A DNA stretch of 64,000 nt. Origin: a virus. Below are positions 25,880 through 33,365 of this stretch, one piece after another. The notes beneath the pieces are model-generated. The model had not been told where the DNA came from. It was given only the letters and a program-made list of their open reading frames with translations, and made no database searches. Position 1 is the first letter of the stretch. Each line of letters starts with the position of its first letter. The translations under genes were made by a program, and so were the position numbers. The stretch covers positions 29,041 to 93,040 of the IMG/VR virus record IMGVR_UViG_3300043395_002359. One strand, written 5' to 3'.

Positions 25880-27654
25880 GTTAGATATTTTGAGCTTTTT
25901 ACGACATTTACATTCTGCATTGTATCGTCATTTTTCAAGCTTTGAGTGGGGTAGTCCAACTGTATGAGTGACATTTGAACATCATTACGCACGGCAACTA
26001 ATCTTTCATCTGGCGGATTGCCTTCCCAGAAATGCTGACCATTCCGGACGGCGGCATGCCATACCTCTAACTTGTTCTCTGACGGTCTACCCTCGACAGC
26101 TACCTTATTTTTCCTAATAAGCCATACGGCATGCGATACATGGCTGAGGGCATCGGTGCCACGAATTTCATCTAGCTGTGGCTCTTTCACCTCGTTTGAT
26201 ACGTTGCTTCTTTCTGACTTGAGGCCGACCTGATTCATCTGTGCAAGGACAAACAAATCAATGTCTACTTCTTTTGCCACTGTAATTAGTTTATACGCCC
26301 TTTCTTCCAGCATAGCGGCTGTATCCCTTGGGGCGCCTTTATGTCTAGATAATGCATGAAAGTGGTCCAAGACGACACAACGAAGGTCTGGGTTCTTTGC
26401 CTTCATTGATCTTATTGAATTGACCACTGTGTTGGCACAAGCTCCCCAAGGCGCCTCGACCAAAAGCTTGCCATTGGTCTCCTGTAAGGCAAAGGCAAGG
26501 CTTCCCACTAGATTGGTTAGACCCTCCTTGTCTTGCTCATTTGGGCTAACAAGTTCGCTTACCGTTACATATCCAAGTCTATCATCAGATGCTCTCCAGT
26601 GATAGCCGTGCTTCCCGAGAAGTTTCCTACTGAGAGACGACATCAGTCGTGGCTCTATAGAATCGTAGTCAAGTTCTGCAGAAATATAGCCAACCGTTAA
26701 TCCCTTAGTTGCTAGCGATGTGGCAACTTGACATCCTATGGCAGTTTTACCAACTTTCGTCCTAGCCGCTATTGTCATTAGACGGCCTCCAAACAGGCGA
26801 TGTGGCTCAGGGAATGAGACTCCTCCACCTATATCAAGATCGAATGCGGCAATACCTGTTGATGCTGGCCTTTTCTGGCAGATATTAGATGAAAACCTAT
26901 CCATCCAATTCATTCTTTGGCCACCAGGATCGCCCATCATCGCCTCTATCATGCCTACAGCCTGGCCCTGGTTGCCAATACTGCCACGCATCATTCCGAC
27001 GCCTTCCATGGCCTGCTGCTGCAGGTATTCGAGGGCTTCTTCTAGCTTCGTATCAGCCTTCAGGTTTTGCTTGGCGTTATGCAGAGTGTCAAGATATAAT
27101 GCTCTTACCCTGACTTGCTTCAATACGTCAAGAGCAGTATCCCATTCTGATTTTGGATCTCCGTAACCTTTAACCAATTCTGGATCAGATAGTTCGGAAA
27201 TCGTCTGATTGAATGATATTACAGGTGTTATCCTTGACGAACTATTAAGATTAGTGTAGCTAGCTATGATAGACTCCTTGGAGATTATCTGCCCGCTCCT
27301 GTCTCCGATAAAAGTTAGATCTATCTCTTTGGCTATTGCCTTGAAACGGGTATCAGACCAAAGGCCAAGAGGGACAAGTTGGCCGTGGCCAATGCCAAAT
27401 CCTGTTCTAAGCTGTCCCCACAGCTCCCTAGCAAGTCCAGGCGGCGACGACAATACGCGGCTCAGGACAATAGCTTCTTGAGAAGTAGTGTCTTCTCTGT
27501 CCTGTACCGATGTCGGCTGCAGCTTATCGACTATTCTAGCCACTTCCGTAGCCTTTTGGACATAATCAGTCCTGCAGGCTACGATCTTGCCGTTTTCTTC
27601 GGTGAGCAGTCCTAGGTCGACCGCCTTTTGTAGATAAAAGGGTAGTTCAGTCAT
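25876..27654 (-). CDS. DnaB-type replicative helicase
   Basis: 592 residues. The C-terminal half is a RecA-like DnaB core: FGGRLMTIAARTKVGKTAIG with the Walker A Lys at ~300, CVVLDHFHALSRHKG as Walker B, a DLFVLAQMNQVGLKS strand with the usual Gln, and an EIRGTDALSHVSHAVWLIRK end segment. The N-terminal ~270 residues are longer than the usual DnaB N domain and are not recognisable by eye; they may hold loader or partner contacts. It directly follows the initiator gene (adjacent codons). Confidence 0.88.
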   Translation of the reverse strand: MTELPFYLQKAVDLGLLTEENGKIVACRTDYVQKATEVARIVDKLQPTSVQDREDTTSQEAIVLSRVLSSPPGLARELWGQLRTGFGIGHGQLVPLGLWSDTRFKAIAKEIDLTFIGDRSGQIISKESIIASYTNLNSSSRITPVISFNQTISELSDPELVKGYGDPKSEWDTALDVLKQVRVRALYLDTLHNAKQNLKADTKLEEALEYLQQQAMEGVGMMRGSIGNQGQAVGMIEAMMGDPGGQRMNWMDRFSSNICQKRPASTGIAAFDLDIGGGVSFPEPHRLFGGRLMTIAARTKVGKTAIGCQVATSLATKGLTVGYISAELDYDSIEPRLMSSLSRKLLGKHGYHWRASDDRLGYVTVSELVSPNEQDKEGLTNLVGSLAFALQETNGKLLVEAPWGACANTVVNSIRSMKAKNPDLRCVVLDHFHALSRHKGAPRDTAAMLEERAYKLITVAKEVDIDLFVLAQMNQVGLKSERSNVSNEVKEPQLDEIRGTDALSHVSHAVWLIRKNKVAVEGRPSENKLEVWHAAVRNGQHFWEGNPPDERLVAVRNDVQMSLIQLDYPTQSLKNDDTMQNVNVVKSSKYLT

Positions 27655-28650
27655 TTACTTCTCGTCATCATAACGCCAGAAGCGTTCCCTGCTGGTTTCC
27701 GGCTCAGGAACATCGGTCGGCCAGGTTGGGATTTGGTATTTCATCCTGAAGCGTGCTGGATCCAGTTTAGCGTCCCTCAGGCGTTCTTCAGTTTCTATAA
27801 TCCTGCTATCTAGTACATGTAGGCTAGCCGGATCATTCTTAGACAACTCATAATACATGAACTGCAGTTCATCATAATCATCAATAAGTGATCTGTATTT
27901 CGCTGCTACTACAAGCTCATCCTTCCTGTCGGCTTCTCGCAGCGCTTCGCCCCTTTCGTGATTCAACCCCTCATTGTACAACATATATACGTTCTGGTAT
28001 TTCTTGGATTGAGGTGATCCAATACCAATAATGCTTTGAAGGTTCTTGGACGAGTTCTCCCTCGACCAGAAAGGTGAATGCTCAACCCCTACTTTGAGGA
28101 CAGAGAAAAATTCTTCATAGCAATGAGGCTTCAGTTTTAATGCAGTTATGTGAGAATCTATCGCCTTTATCAACTCGCTACTCATTACATTTACCTTCGA
28201 GTAGTTGGCTGGCCTGTATGCGTTCCAGGCATTTTTAGCCGCCTCTAGGTAGTTTATCTTTTCAGCTTTTGGCGTCTTCTTTGGTTCTATTTCTGAGACC
28301 ATTGTTATGCCAAGCAGTTCCTTTTGAGCTTCTGCTCTAGCTGTGTTAGTGCTTTCTATCAGCTTGCGAAGCACTGGAGCCGGATTGATCAATATAAGAT
28401 GCTCTTCGGTGCCTTTAACTAACCCGAACTCGCGCAACTCTTTAATACATCTAATTCTTGTTGACCTGTGTATACCTATCATCTTATCAAGAACTGATTT
28501 ATCTACTGGCCCAAATTTCGACTGATTAGCTAAGACAATCCAAAGAAGTTTGGTGTTTGGCTGTAGCTCTTCGCACAACAGAAGCTCGAGAGGCGCTTTG
28601 GCATATACCTCCGGCTCCCAATCGGCGTCTTTGGAGACGGAGATTTTCAT
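27655..28650 (-). CDS. Winged-helix replication initiator-like protein
   Basis: 331 residues from ATG; an upstream in-frame TTG at 28674 would add eight. Residues ~14-90 form a winged-helix domain (KAPLELLLCEELQPNTKLLW, then IGIHRSTRIRCIKELREFGL as the recognition-helix part). The C-terminal half is charged and helical. It heads an operon with the DnaB-type helicase, and its start adjoins the array of 15-bp palindromes. By analogy with phage O-type or RepA-type initiators, it probably binds that array and loads the helicase. A transcription-repressor role at the same sites is possible. Confidence 0.75.
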   Translation of the reverse strand: MKISVSKDADWEPEVYAKAPLELLLCEELQPNTKLLWIVLANQSKFGPVDKSVLDKMIGIHRSTRIRCIKELREFGLVKGTEEHLILINPAPVLRKLIESTNTARAEAQKELLGITMVSEIEPKKTPKAEKINYLEAAKNAWNAYRPANYSKVNVMSSELIKAIDSHITALKLKPHCYEEFFSVLKVGVEHSPFWSRENSSKNLQSIIGIGSPQSKKYQNVYMLYNEGLNHERGEALREADRKDELVVAAKYRSLIDDYDELQFMYYELSKNDPASLHVLDSRIIETEERLRDAKLDPARFRMKYQIPTWPTDVPEPETSRERFWRYDDEK

Positions 28651-28765
28651 GAGGCCGTTGTCGCTGCCCCACAACCTAACGACACCTGATGGCCGGTCAA
28701 CAAAAGGGAATCTGTTGTTTTCGCGACGACCAACGGTTAAATTATGTTAAGATTTTGGTGACCAC

Positions 28766-28951
28766 GTTGCATCGTGCAACATAAAAACGTTGCACTTTGC
28801 GACATTCCGCGTTGCGTCGTGCAACAAATCCACGATAAACGCGCAAAATGCAACAAAACCGTGTTGCGTCGTGCAACATGGCACGTTGCACCGTGCAACA
28901 CGAACGTTGCGTCATGCAACATAACACCGGAAAAACGTTGCACGACGCGAC
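28766..28951. repeat. Eight 15-bp palindromic iterons (origin or operator array)
   Basis: Consensus GTTGCRTCGTGCAAC: six-base arms GTTGCA / TGCAAC around 3 bp, usually preceded by AC. Copies start at 28766, 28789, 28811, 28840 (degenerate left arm), 28863, 28885, 28906 and 28937; the second and last have imperfect right arms. Start-to-start spacing is 21-23 bp for five of seven intervals, i.e. two helical turns, and 29-31 bp for the other two. The array lies between divergent operons, next to the initiator gene. Confidence 0.9.
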
Positions 28952-28952
28952 A

Positions 28953-29000
28953 CTTAAAAAGAACTCCCCTTTGAAAAGAAAAAATAATAAGAAAAGATAG
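28953..29000. other. AT-rich tract next to iterons, candidate unwinding element
   Basis: Roughly three-quarters A+T with a long purine run (GAAAAGAAAAAATAATAAGA). It directly flanks the palindrome array on the side away from the initiator gene, the usual arrangement of a DNA-unwinding element at iteron origins. No promoter is evident inside it. Confidence 0.55.
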
Positions 29001-29034
29001 AGGGGGCCGCTGGCGCGTCCCATACACTGTGGTC

Positions 29035-29409
29035 ATGGTTAGATCGCACAACAAACGGCTGAACCTGACTCCAGAGCAGAAGGCCCTGGCTGAACAGGAG
29101 TGGCCCGAAATAGGTCGCTCTATCGCCATAGCCGTTGTCCATGGCGGGAAGACAATCACCTGGGCTTGGGAAATCCTGATGCCACTAGGGATTTACGAAT
29201 ATTGGATGCTTGTTTACTGGGTTAAGAAATGCAGGAGGAAGTGCAAGCCCACGCGATTAGCAAGGGGGAGACCAAGAGCTGTTACCTCTGTCAGTCGTCG
29301 ATCAGTATTCAAGAGTCAAGAAGACATCAAGTTGGCCATGCGCATGCTGACTGATGGTATTGATCCACAAGAGGTGATTGACACGTATAATAAAAAAAGG
29401 GAGGAATAG
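29035..29409 (+). CDS. Small basic protein with AT-hook-like motif
   Basis: 124 residues from ATG (an in-frame GTG lies 6 bp earlier). N-terminal half is helical (LTPEQKALAEQEWPEIGRSI). Residues ~70-90 are very basic and include ARGRPRA, the core of an AT-hook, followed by a helical C terminus (DIKLAMRMLTDGIDPQEVID). It is the first gene on the plus side of the candidate origin, beside its AT-rich tract. A DNA-binding role at the origin or in early regulation is plausible. Confidence 0.65.
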   Translation: MVRSHNKRLNLTPEQKALAEQEWPEIGRSIAIAVVHGGKTITWAWEILMPLGIYEYWMLVYWVKKCRRKCKPTRLARGRPRAVTSVSRRSVFKSQEDIKLAMRMLTDGIDPQEVIDTYNKKREE

Positions 29410-29413
29410 TTTT

Positions 29414-29656
29414 ATGGAACAAGAAGAGATTATCAATCTTCTCAGCGATGAAGACCTGGACGATTTATTTAACGCACTTGATGTACTAAGGAATGTCCAC
29501 GACTACGGCTGGCAGAACGCCTCTAACATGAAACTGCTTGCCGAAAAATACGCGAACGGAACCGTCTACCATACGCGAACCGGATTGCTCTATGAAAGAT
29601 TAAAAAAAGTCGCCTCCATCAGGATGGGCGCGGAGTTTTTCCGCTATAGTTATTGA
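29414..29656 (+). CDS. Small hypothetical protein
   Basis: 80 residues. A Shine-Dalgarno GGGAGGA precedes the ATG by ~8 bp, one of the clearer ones in the window and the reason for choosing this start over upstream codons. Acidic helical N terminus (EQEEIINLLSDEDLDDLFNA) followed by a mixed basic part (LLYERLKKVASIRMGAEFFR). It lies just before the annealing protein gene. Family unknown. Confidence 0.65.
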   Translation: MEQEEIINLLSDEDLDDLFNALDVLRNVHDYGWQNASNMKLLAEKYANGTVYHTRTGLLYERLKKVASIRMGAEFFRYSY

Positions 29657-29671
29657 AACCGCACAAGGAAA

Positions 29672-30382
29672 ATGGCAGACGTACCCAATCTCGCTGGTAT
29701 TGCAACCCAGGACTTAGTTGAGACCATTGGTAGTGGCTCCTACAAGGCCAGTTACATAAACTGGGCCAGGACCATGAACCTGCTGCATGAGCACGCTCCT
29801 GGCTGGGCTCCTGAAATGCTGCCTACCAGTGATGGAGGCTGGGTCCACCCGGCCCCTGGTTCAGGCGGCTTTCTGATGATTCGCTTTGTCCACACCGATG
29901 GATCCGTGCGGCCCGCTTACCCGCAAAGCATCATGGATCATCGAAACAATGCCATACCCTTAGATAAAATCACGGCCAGAGACGTAACCGACACACATAG
30001 ACGCGGTTCCTGTATGGCCGCTGCCATGGAATTTGGCTTGGGGCATGAGCTGTGGGCAAAGATGCCACTGGAAAGTGGCTACCATGACGAGCCAGGAACC
30101 GCTCCAAGCAGTCCTACTACAGCAGGCTTTAAGGCCCAGAAGTCAGCGACCCAGAAGGACTTCCTCGAGGCTTGTCTTGATAAAGGTCTTACCAGTTATG
30201 CAGCGGATAATCTCCTGAGTCTGATCAATGGCAATTACGAAGGAGGCCTCAGAACACTGGCAAGTAAAACGGTAGAATGGGTTGCCGAGCAAAACGCAAA
30301 GGCAGAGCCCCCTACTGAGGAAGCACAGAATAGCAAAGCACCAAAAAAGACAACAAGCAAGCCGAAACCGGAGGATTACTGA
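29672..30382 (+). CDS. Single-strand annealing protein (DUF1071/Sak-like)
   Basis: 236 residues. The order YKASYINWARTMNLLHEHAPGW (~24-45), a GGFLMIRFVHTDGSVRPAYP strand pair and MDHRNNAIPLDKITARDVTD leading to MAAAMEFGLGHELW (~115-128) matches the DUF1071 group of Rad52/Erf-like phage annealing proteins (an MDxRNKAI motif, then a basic helix ending GLG). C-terminal ~50 residues are a Lys/Pro-rich tail. It would anneal single strands during recombination together with the exonuclease at 33366-34226. Confidence 0.75.
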   Translation: MADVPNLAGIATQDLVETIGSGSYKASYINWARTMNLLHEHAPGWAPEMLPTSDGGWVHPAPGSGGFLMIRFVHTDGSVRPAYPQSIMDHRNNAIPLDKITARDVTDTHRRGSCMAAAMEFGLGHELWAKMPLESGYHDEPGTAPSSPTTAGFKAQKSATQKDFLEACLDKGLTSYAADNLLSLINGNYEGGLRTLASKTVEWVAEQNAKAEPPTEEAQNSKAPKKTTSKPKPEDY

Positions 30383-30510
30383 TTGACCCAAGATTCCCTC
30401 GTCTTCTTGATGAGGGAATCGAATTCAAGGGATTCTCTATTGATTGGGCCGCAGAACAGCTTGCAAAAGCTTTTGATGGCCTCATCGTAAGAGATTATAA
30501 AGGGCCTTAG
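30382..30510 (+). CDS. Possible 42-residue ORF with non-AUG start
   Basis: A protein-like frame (RFPRLLDEGIEFKGFSIDW, then QLAKAFDGLIVRDYKG) begins at an ATT or CTG codon just after GGAGGA at 30370-30375, overlapping the end of the annealing protein gene. Its stop lies in the following terminator hairpin. No ATG, GTG or TTG is available in frame. Either an AUU/CUG start is used by coupling, or this is the remnant of a longer gene. Confidence 0.3.
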   Translation: MDPRFPRLLDEGIEFKGFSIDWAAEQLAKAFDGLIVRDYKGP

Positions 30511-30521
30511 ACGGCCCTTTT
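30499..30521 (+). terminator. Intrinsic terminator before sigma factor gene
   Basis: 8-bp stem AAAGGGCC / GGCCCTTT with 6-nt loop, then T-rich sequence. It ends the early operon 33 bp before the sigma factor ATG. Confidence 0.88.
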
Positions 30522-30554
30522 CCTTTGCTAGCATCGGTTGGACGCACACGGCAC

Positions 30555-31379
30555 ATGGCCAATTCGGCTTCAGGACAGGAGGACTTGACGGCATGGATGA
30601 ACACAGCCGGTAGGTATAAACTCCTATCCGAAGAGGAGATCCTTGGCATTTCAAGGAAAATCAAGGCTTCTAATCCTGGATCTGCACAGTATGCAAAGTA
30701 TGTAAATAAGTTAACCATTCATAATCTCAGGCTTGTTACCAAGTTTGTTAATTCATTTATGAATGGCAAAACGAGGAAAAACTTTGGCTGTCCAGAGACG
30801 GTTGATTATTTGCAGGTTGGCTCTCTTGGCCTGAGAAGGGCTGCCGAATGCTTTGACCCTACCGCTGGTTATAAGTTCTCAACATACGCCTACCCGTGGA
30901 TTAGGTCGTTTGTGAGCAGGTATAACATGAAGATATCCAGCATTTTTCATGTGCCGGAGAACGCCCTAAGGGATAGTTGGCATTACGAAAAGCATGGCGT
31001 CCTTTTTACCAAGGACAAAAAGATCAAGCGCGATGAGCAGTATTGCCTAGATTTGATAACAAGGGTAAAGGCTGCTCAAGCATTCGTTTCACTAGACATG
31101 CCGATCTCTAGTGATAATGACAATTTAATGACACTTGGCACTCTCATAGAGAGCCATTATGGTACATCAGTAAATGATGGCGAGTTTTCTGCCGAGATTG
31201 AGGACATGATCAGAAACGCTGGTCTTACCAAGATTCAGGTAGAAATCATTAAGTCTTACTACCTGGACGGGATAACAATGGAACAAATTTCATGCTTGCA
31301 TGACCTCACCCGCGAGAAGATTAAATCCTTGAAGGATTCCGCGATAAAGTCCCTCAGGGCTATTAATGGATTGGTATAA
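30555..31379 (+). CDS. Phage sigma-70 family factor 1
   Basis: 274 residues from ATG; upstream in-frame TTG rejected as it lies in the terminator tail. Region 1.2/2.1-like: LTAWMNTAGRYKLLSEEEIL, then LTIHNLRLVTKFVNSF. Region 2.2-2.4: DYLQVGSLGLRRAAECFDPT and GYKFSTYAYPWIRSFVSRYN, very close to the primary/group 2 sigma consensus. Region 4-like C terminus: TKIQVEIIKSYYLDGITMEQ ... REKIKSLKDSAIKSLRAI. It should direct host RNA polymerase to phage promoters. It is separated from upstream genes by a terminator and thus independently expressed. Confidence 0.88.
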   Translation: MANSASGQEDLTAWMNTAGRYKLLSEEEILGISRKIKASNPGSAQYAKYVNKLTIHNLRLVTKFVNSFMNGKTRKNFGCPETVDYLQVGSLGLRRAAECFDPTAGYKFSTYAYPWIRSFVSRYNMKISSIFHVPENALRDSWHYEKHGVLFTKDKKIKRDEQYCLDLITRVKAAQAFVSLDMPISSDNDNLMTLGTLIESHYGTSVNDGEFSAEIEDMIRNAGLTKIQVEIIKSYYLDGITMEQISCLHDLTREKIKSLKDSAIKSLRAINGLV

Positions 31380-31380
31380 T
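31372..31380 (+). promoter_or_regulatory. Extended -10 promoter element before ssb
   Basis: TGGTATAAT, a TGN-extended perfect -10, overlaps the end of the sigma factor gene and lies 27 bp before the ssb ATG. No good -35 is visible at the expected distance. Confidence 0.6.
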
Positions 31381-31406
31381 GTAGTGTAAACCCCTTAACG
31401 GGAACG

Positions 31407-31835
31407 ATGGCTACAATTAGTATTGCGGGTACTGTAACTGGTAAAGCCGGTGAATCGGCAGTTACCTTGAAGACCTTCCCCTCGCGTTTCCCTGGCAGTG
31501 ATGGCGATACCGTCGCAACCTTCAGTGTTGCCGACCGCGCTTATGTCTATGCCAAGCAAGGCGAAGAGCGCCAAGGTCAGTTCTATAGAGTTGAAGTGCG
31601 TGGCAAGGCTGCAGAAATCTGCAGTGAGCGAATCAAGCGCGGTGACAAGATCGCTGTCAGCGGTCAACTCGTCCAACGCACTTATCAAGACAAACTCTTC
31701 CTTGACGTTAAAAACGCATCCGTAACCTTCCTCGATGAAGGTCAGGGCGGCGGCGGCCAGGCCCAGACTCAAGGAGGTGTTCAAGCCCGTCGCGGGGCTC
31801 GACCGGCCCCTGTCGAGGATGAGCTGCCCTTCTGA
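31407..31835 (+). CDS. ssb: Single-stranded DNA-binding protein
   Basis: 142 residues. OB-fold pattern: ISIAGTVTGKAGESAVTLKT, then QGQFYRVEVRGKAAEICSER, KRGDKIAVSGQLVQRTYQDK and LFLDVKNASVTFLD. A Gly/Gln-rich linker follows and the protein ends EDELPF, the acidic tip that recruits partner proteins in bacterial-type SSBs. It has its own promoter and a terminator, and should coat single strands for replication and recombination. Confidence 0.9.
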   Translation: MATISIAGTVTGKAGESAVTLKTFPSRFPGSDGDTVATFSVADRAYVYAKQGEERQGQFYRVEVRGKAAEICSERIKRGDKIAVSGQLVQRTYQDKLFLDVKNASVTFLDEGQGGGGQAQTQGGVQARRGARPAPVEDELPF

Positions 31836-31857
31836 CGCTAAGGCCGAGGGTTTCATT

Positions 31858-31880
31858 GGCGGCCATTGTGGCCGCCTTTA
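31858..31880 (+). terminator. Intrinsic terminator after ssb, close to next ATG
   Basis: 7-bp GC stem GGCGGCC / GGCCGCC, 5-nt loop, then TTTATA. The next gene starts at 31885, only a few bases beyond. Confidence 0.85.
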
Positions 31881-31884
31881 TACT

Positions 31885-32355
31885 ATGGATACAGTTACTA
31901 CCATGGCGAATGATGAGTGCTGCATGGATGGCATTGCCGGCTGTGTGGGCACTCTGATAGATGATTTGCCACTATTAACCACCGCTCATGTCAGGCCTTA
32001 TATTATCGCCATCCTGCTCCACAGAGGGGCGGTCAGGCCTCATGAAGCACTTTCTAGTATTAGCCCACATTGCAGAGTGTCGGATCTAAGGGTCGGTGAA
32101 TGGGATCCGCTTGAGCAAGACTGGTCCGAGGAGACCAGAGCGGAGCGGTTAATAGACGAAGTTCTCGGTGAACTAATTTCCGAGGGCATAGTAAGATACA
32201 ATGAAGAGATGGACTTATGGGTTCTTGCTTCAAATCAAATATCAACAATAATATCTTGGGTCGCTGCAATGGGCGCAAGGATGCCCCAGCACGTTCTTTT
32301 GGAAATGAGCAGAGACCAAATCAAAAGAATACCACAGTACATAGAATTATCCTGA
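31885..32355 (+). CDS. Hypothetical protein, possibly winged helix
   Basis: 156 residues from the ATG that follows the ssb terminator. Residues ~30-110 look helical with a possible winged-helix end (RAERLIDEVLGELISEGIVR then MDLWVLA). Three Cys occur near the N terminus (ECCMDGIAGC). Followed after 2 bp by the next gene. Function unknown; a small regulatory DNA-binding role is possible. Confidence 0.6.
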   Translation: MDTVTTMANDECCMDGIAGCVGTLIDDLPLLTTAHVRPYIIAILLHRGAVRPHEALSSISPHCRVSDLRVGEWDPLEQDWSEETRAERLIDEVLGELISEGIVRYNEEMDLWVLASNQISTIISWVAAMGARMPQHVLLEMSRDQIKRIPQYIELS

Positions 32356-32357
32356 TT

Positions 32358-32594
32358 ATGTCACCAACCAAAAGCAAAAAGTCAACCGAATTTGACAGGC
32401 TGTCTAGACCTTCTTTCCCATTACCCGTTCTCCCGAGAGGATCGAAGGTTCAAGTTTACATGGGCGCCGGATGGAGTATGGGATTTGTTGTACACAGTCA
32501 GCAGGATAGCTGTTCTGTTAGACTAAGTATTGGTAACAGATTGATAACGGTACGCGATGCAAGGTCAATTAGGCAAGCTGTTGCAAACGACTGA
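32358..32594 (+). CDS. Small SH3-like basic protein
   Basis: 78 residues. A short beta-barrel-like stretch (LPRGSKVQVYMGAGWSMGFV, SCSVRLSIGNRLITVRDARS) follows a basic N terminus (SPTKSKKSTEFDRLSR). The pattern resembles small SH3- or KOW-like folds found in phage proteins. The DUF1599-type gene begins 16 bp after its stop. No specific role can be given. Confidence 0.6.
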   Translation: MSPTKSKKSTEFDRLSRPSFPLPVLPRGSKVQVYMGAGWSMGFVVHSQQDSCSVRLSIGNRLITVRDARSIRQAVAND

Positions 32595-32610
32595 CTCTTC
32601 CTTGTCAGAT

Positions 32611-33015
32611 ATGGAGATCACCGCAACTCAAAAAGAAATCTCAGTTATTTGTGACAATGTAAAGAACTTGCTTCTATCTAAAAACAAAAAATATGGCGAT
32701 TCTGCACTAAATCCAGCGAGGGTCTTCAGTAAAGCGAATGCGACCGAGCAAATCCTGGTCAGAATTGATGATAAATTGTCAAGAATTGCCAGAGGCGTAG
32801 GCCTATTTGCTAATGACGAAGACGTTATCAATGATCTGATAGGCTACCTTGTTCTGCTCAAAATCTCTTTAAAAAGAGAGGCTGGCCAGGCGTGGGACGG
32901 CACAGATATTGATTCTTTCGCCAAAACGCCTAATCATTGGGACTCTAGTGTATTGCCTGGTTCGGATGGGCAGGATTTGCTCGAATTGCACAAATCAGGC
33001 GACAAGTTTGCCTGA
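32611..33015 (+). CDS. DUF1599 (Nmad1)-like protein
   Basis: 134 residues from ATG. The motif KNKKYGDSALNPARVFSKAN (~28-47) followed by RIDDKLSRIARG (~56-67) and a DVINDLIGYLVLLKISL helix (~74-90) matches DUF1599, named nucleotide modification associated domain 1. This all-helical fold is distantly MazG-like and often found in phages with dNTP metabolism genes. Here it lies upstream of thymidylate synthase, RNR and dCTP deaminase, so a nucleotide-pool role is likely. It overlaps the resolvase gene by 8 bp. Confidence 0.7.
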   Translation: MEITATQKEISVICDNVKNLLLSKNKKYGDSALNPARVFSKANATEQILVRIDDKLSRIARGVGLFANDEDVINDLIGYLVLLKISLKREAGQAWDGTDIDSFAKTPNHWDSSVLPGSDGQDLLELHKSGDKFA

Positions 33016-33364
33016 CTATACAATTGTAATCAAGCAACCCCTATTCTCCAAGGCTAGACCAAGGCTCACCAGGAGCGGCCACGCCTATATGCCACCTGCC
33101 TACAAGACAGCTCAGGCTGTAATGAGGAAGCAAATAAAAGAACAATGGCATGAGGGCCCCCTCGAGGGGCCTATTTCATTGTCAATCAAGGTAAAAGGTG
33201 AAGGCAGAGGAGATACCGACAACATAGCAGGTGCATTTATGGATGTAGCTCAAGGCATAATCTTTACTGATGACAGGGTCAGTGTTATACCGAGCCTCTC
33301 GATAGTATGGGAGAAGGCGACGAAGGCAAAATCGGAATGGATAATCGAGATAAGGTTGTTATAA
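33008..33364 (+). CDS. RusA-like Holliday junction resolvase
   Basis: 118 residues from a TTG that overlaps the previous stop. The RusA pattern is visible: KQPLFSKARPRLTRSGHAYM (basic loop and strand), then GRGDTDNIAGAFMDVAQGII and FTDDRVSVI, providing the conserved Asp residues that bind metal (DxDN and DD). Length fits the family (~120). It should resolve branched DNA before packaging. A later ATG (33090) would remove the conserved N-terminal strand, so TTG is preferred. Confidence 0.8.
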   Translation: MPDYTIVIKQPLFSKARPRLTRSGHAYMPPAYKTAQAVMRKQIKEQWHEGPLEGPISLSIKVKGEGRGDTDNIAGAFMDVAQGIIFTDDRVSVIPSLSIVWEKATKAKSEWIIEIRLL

Positions 33365-33365
33365 T

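Noticed and set aside
28766-28951. Possible CRISPR array from regular repeats
   Set aside because: Units are 15-bp palindromes with only 6-16 bp between them, too short for spacers, and the intervening sequences are not unique 30-mers; no cas genes nearby.
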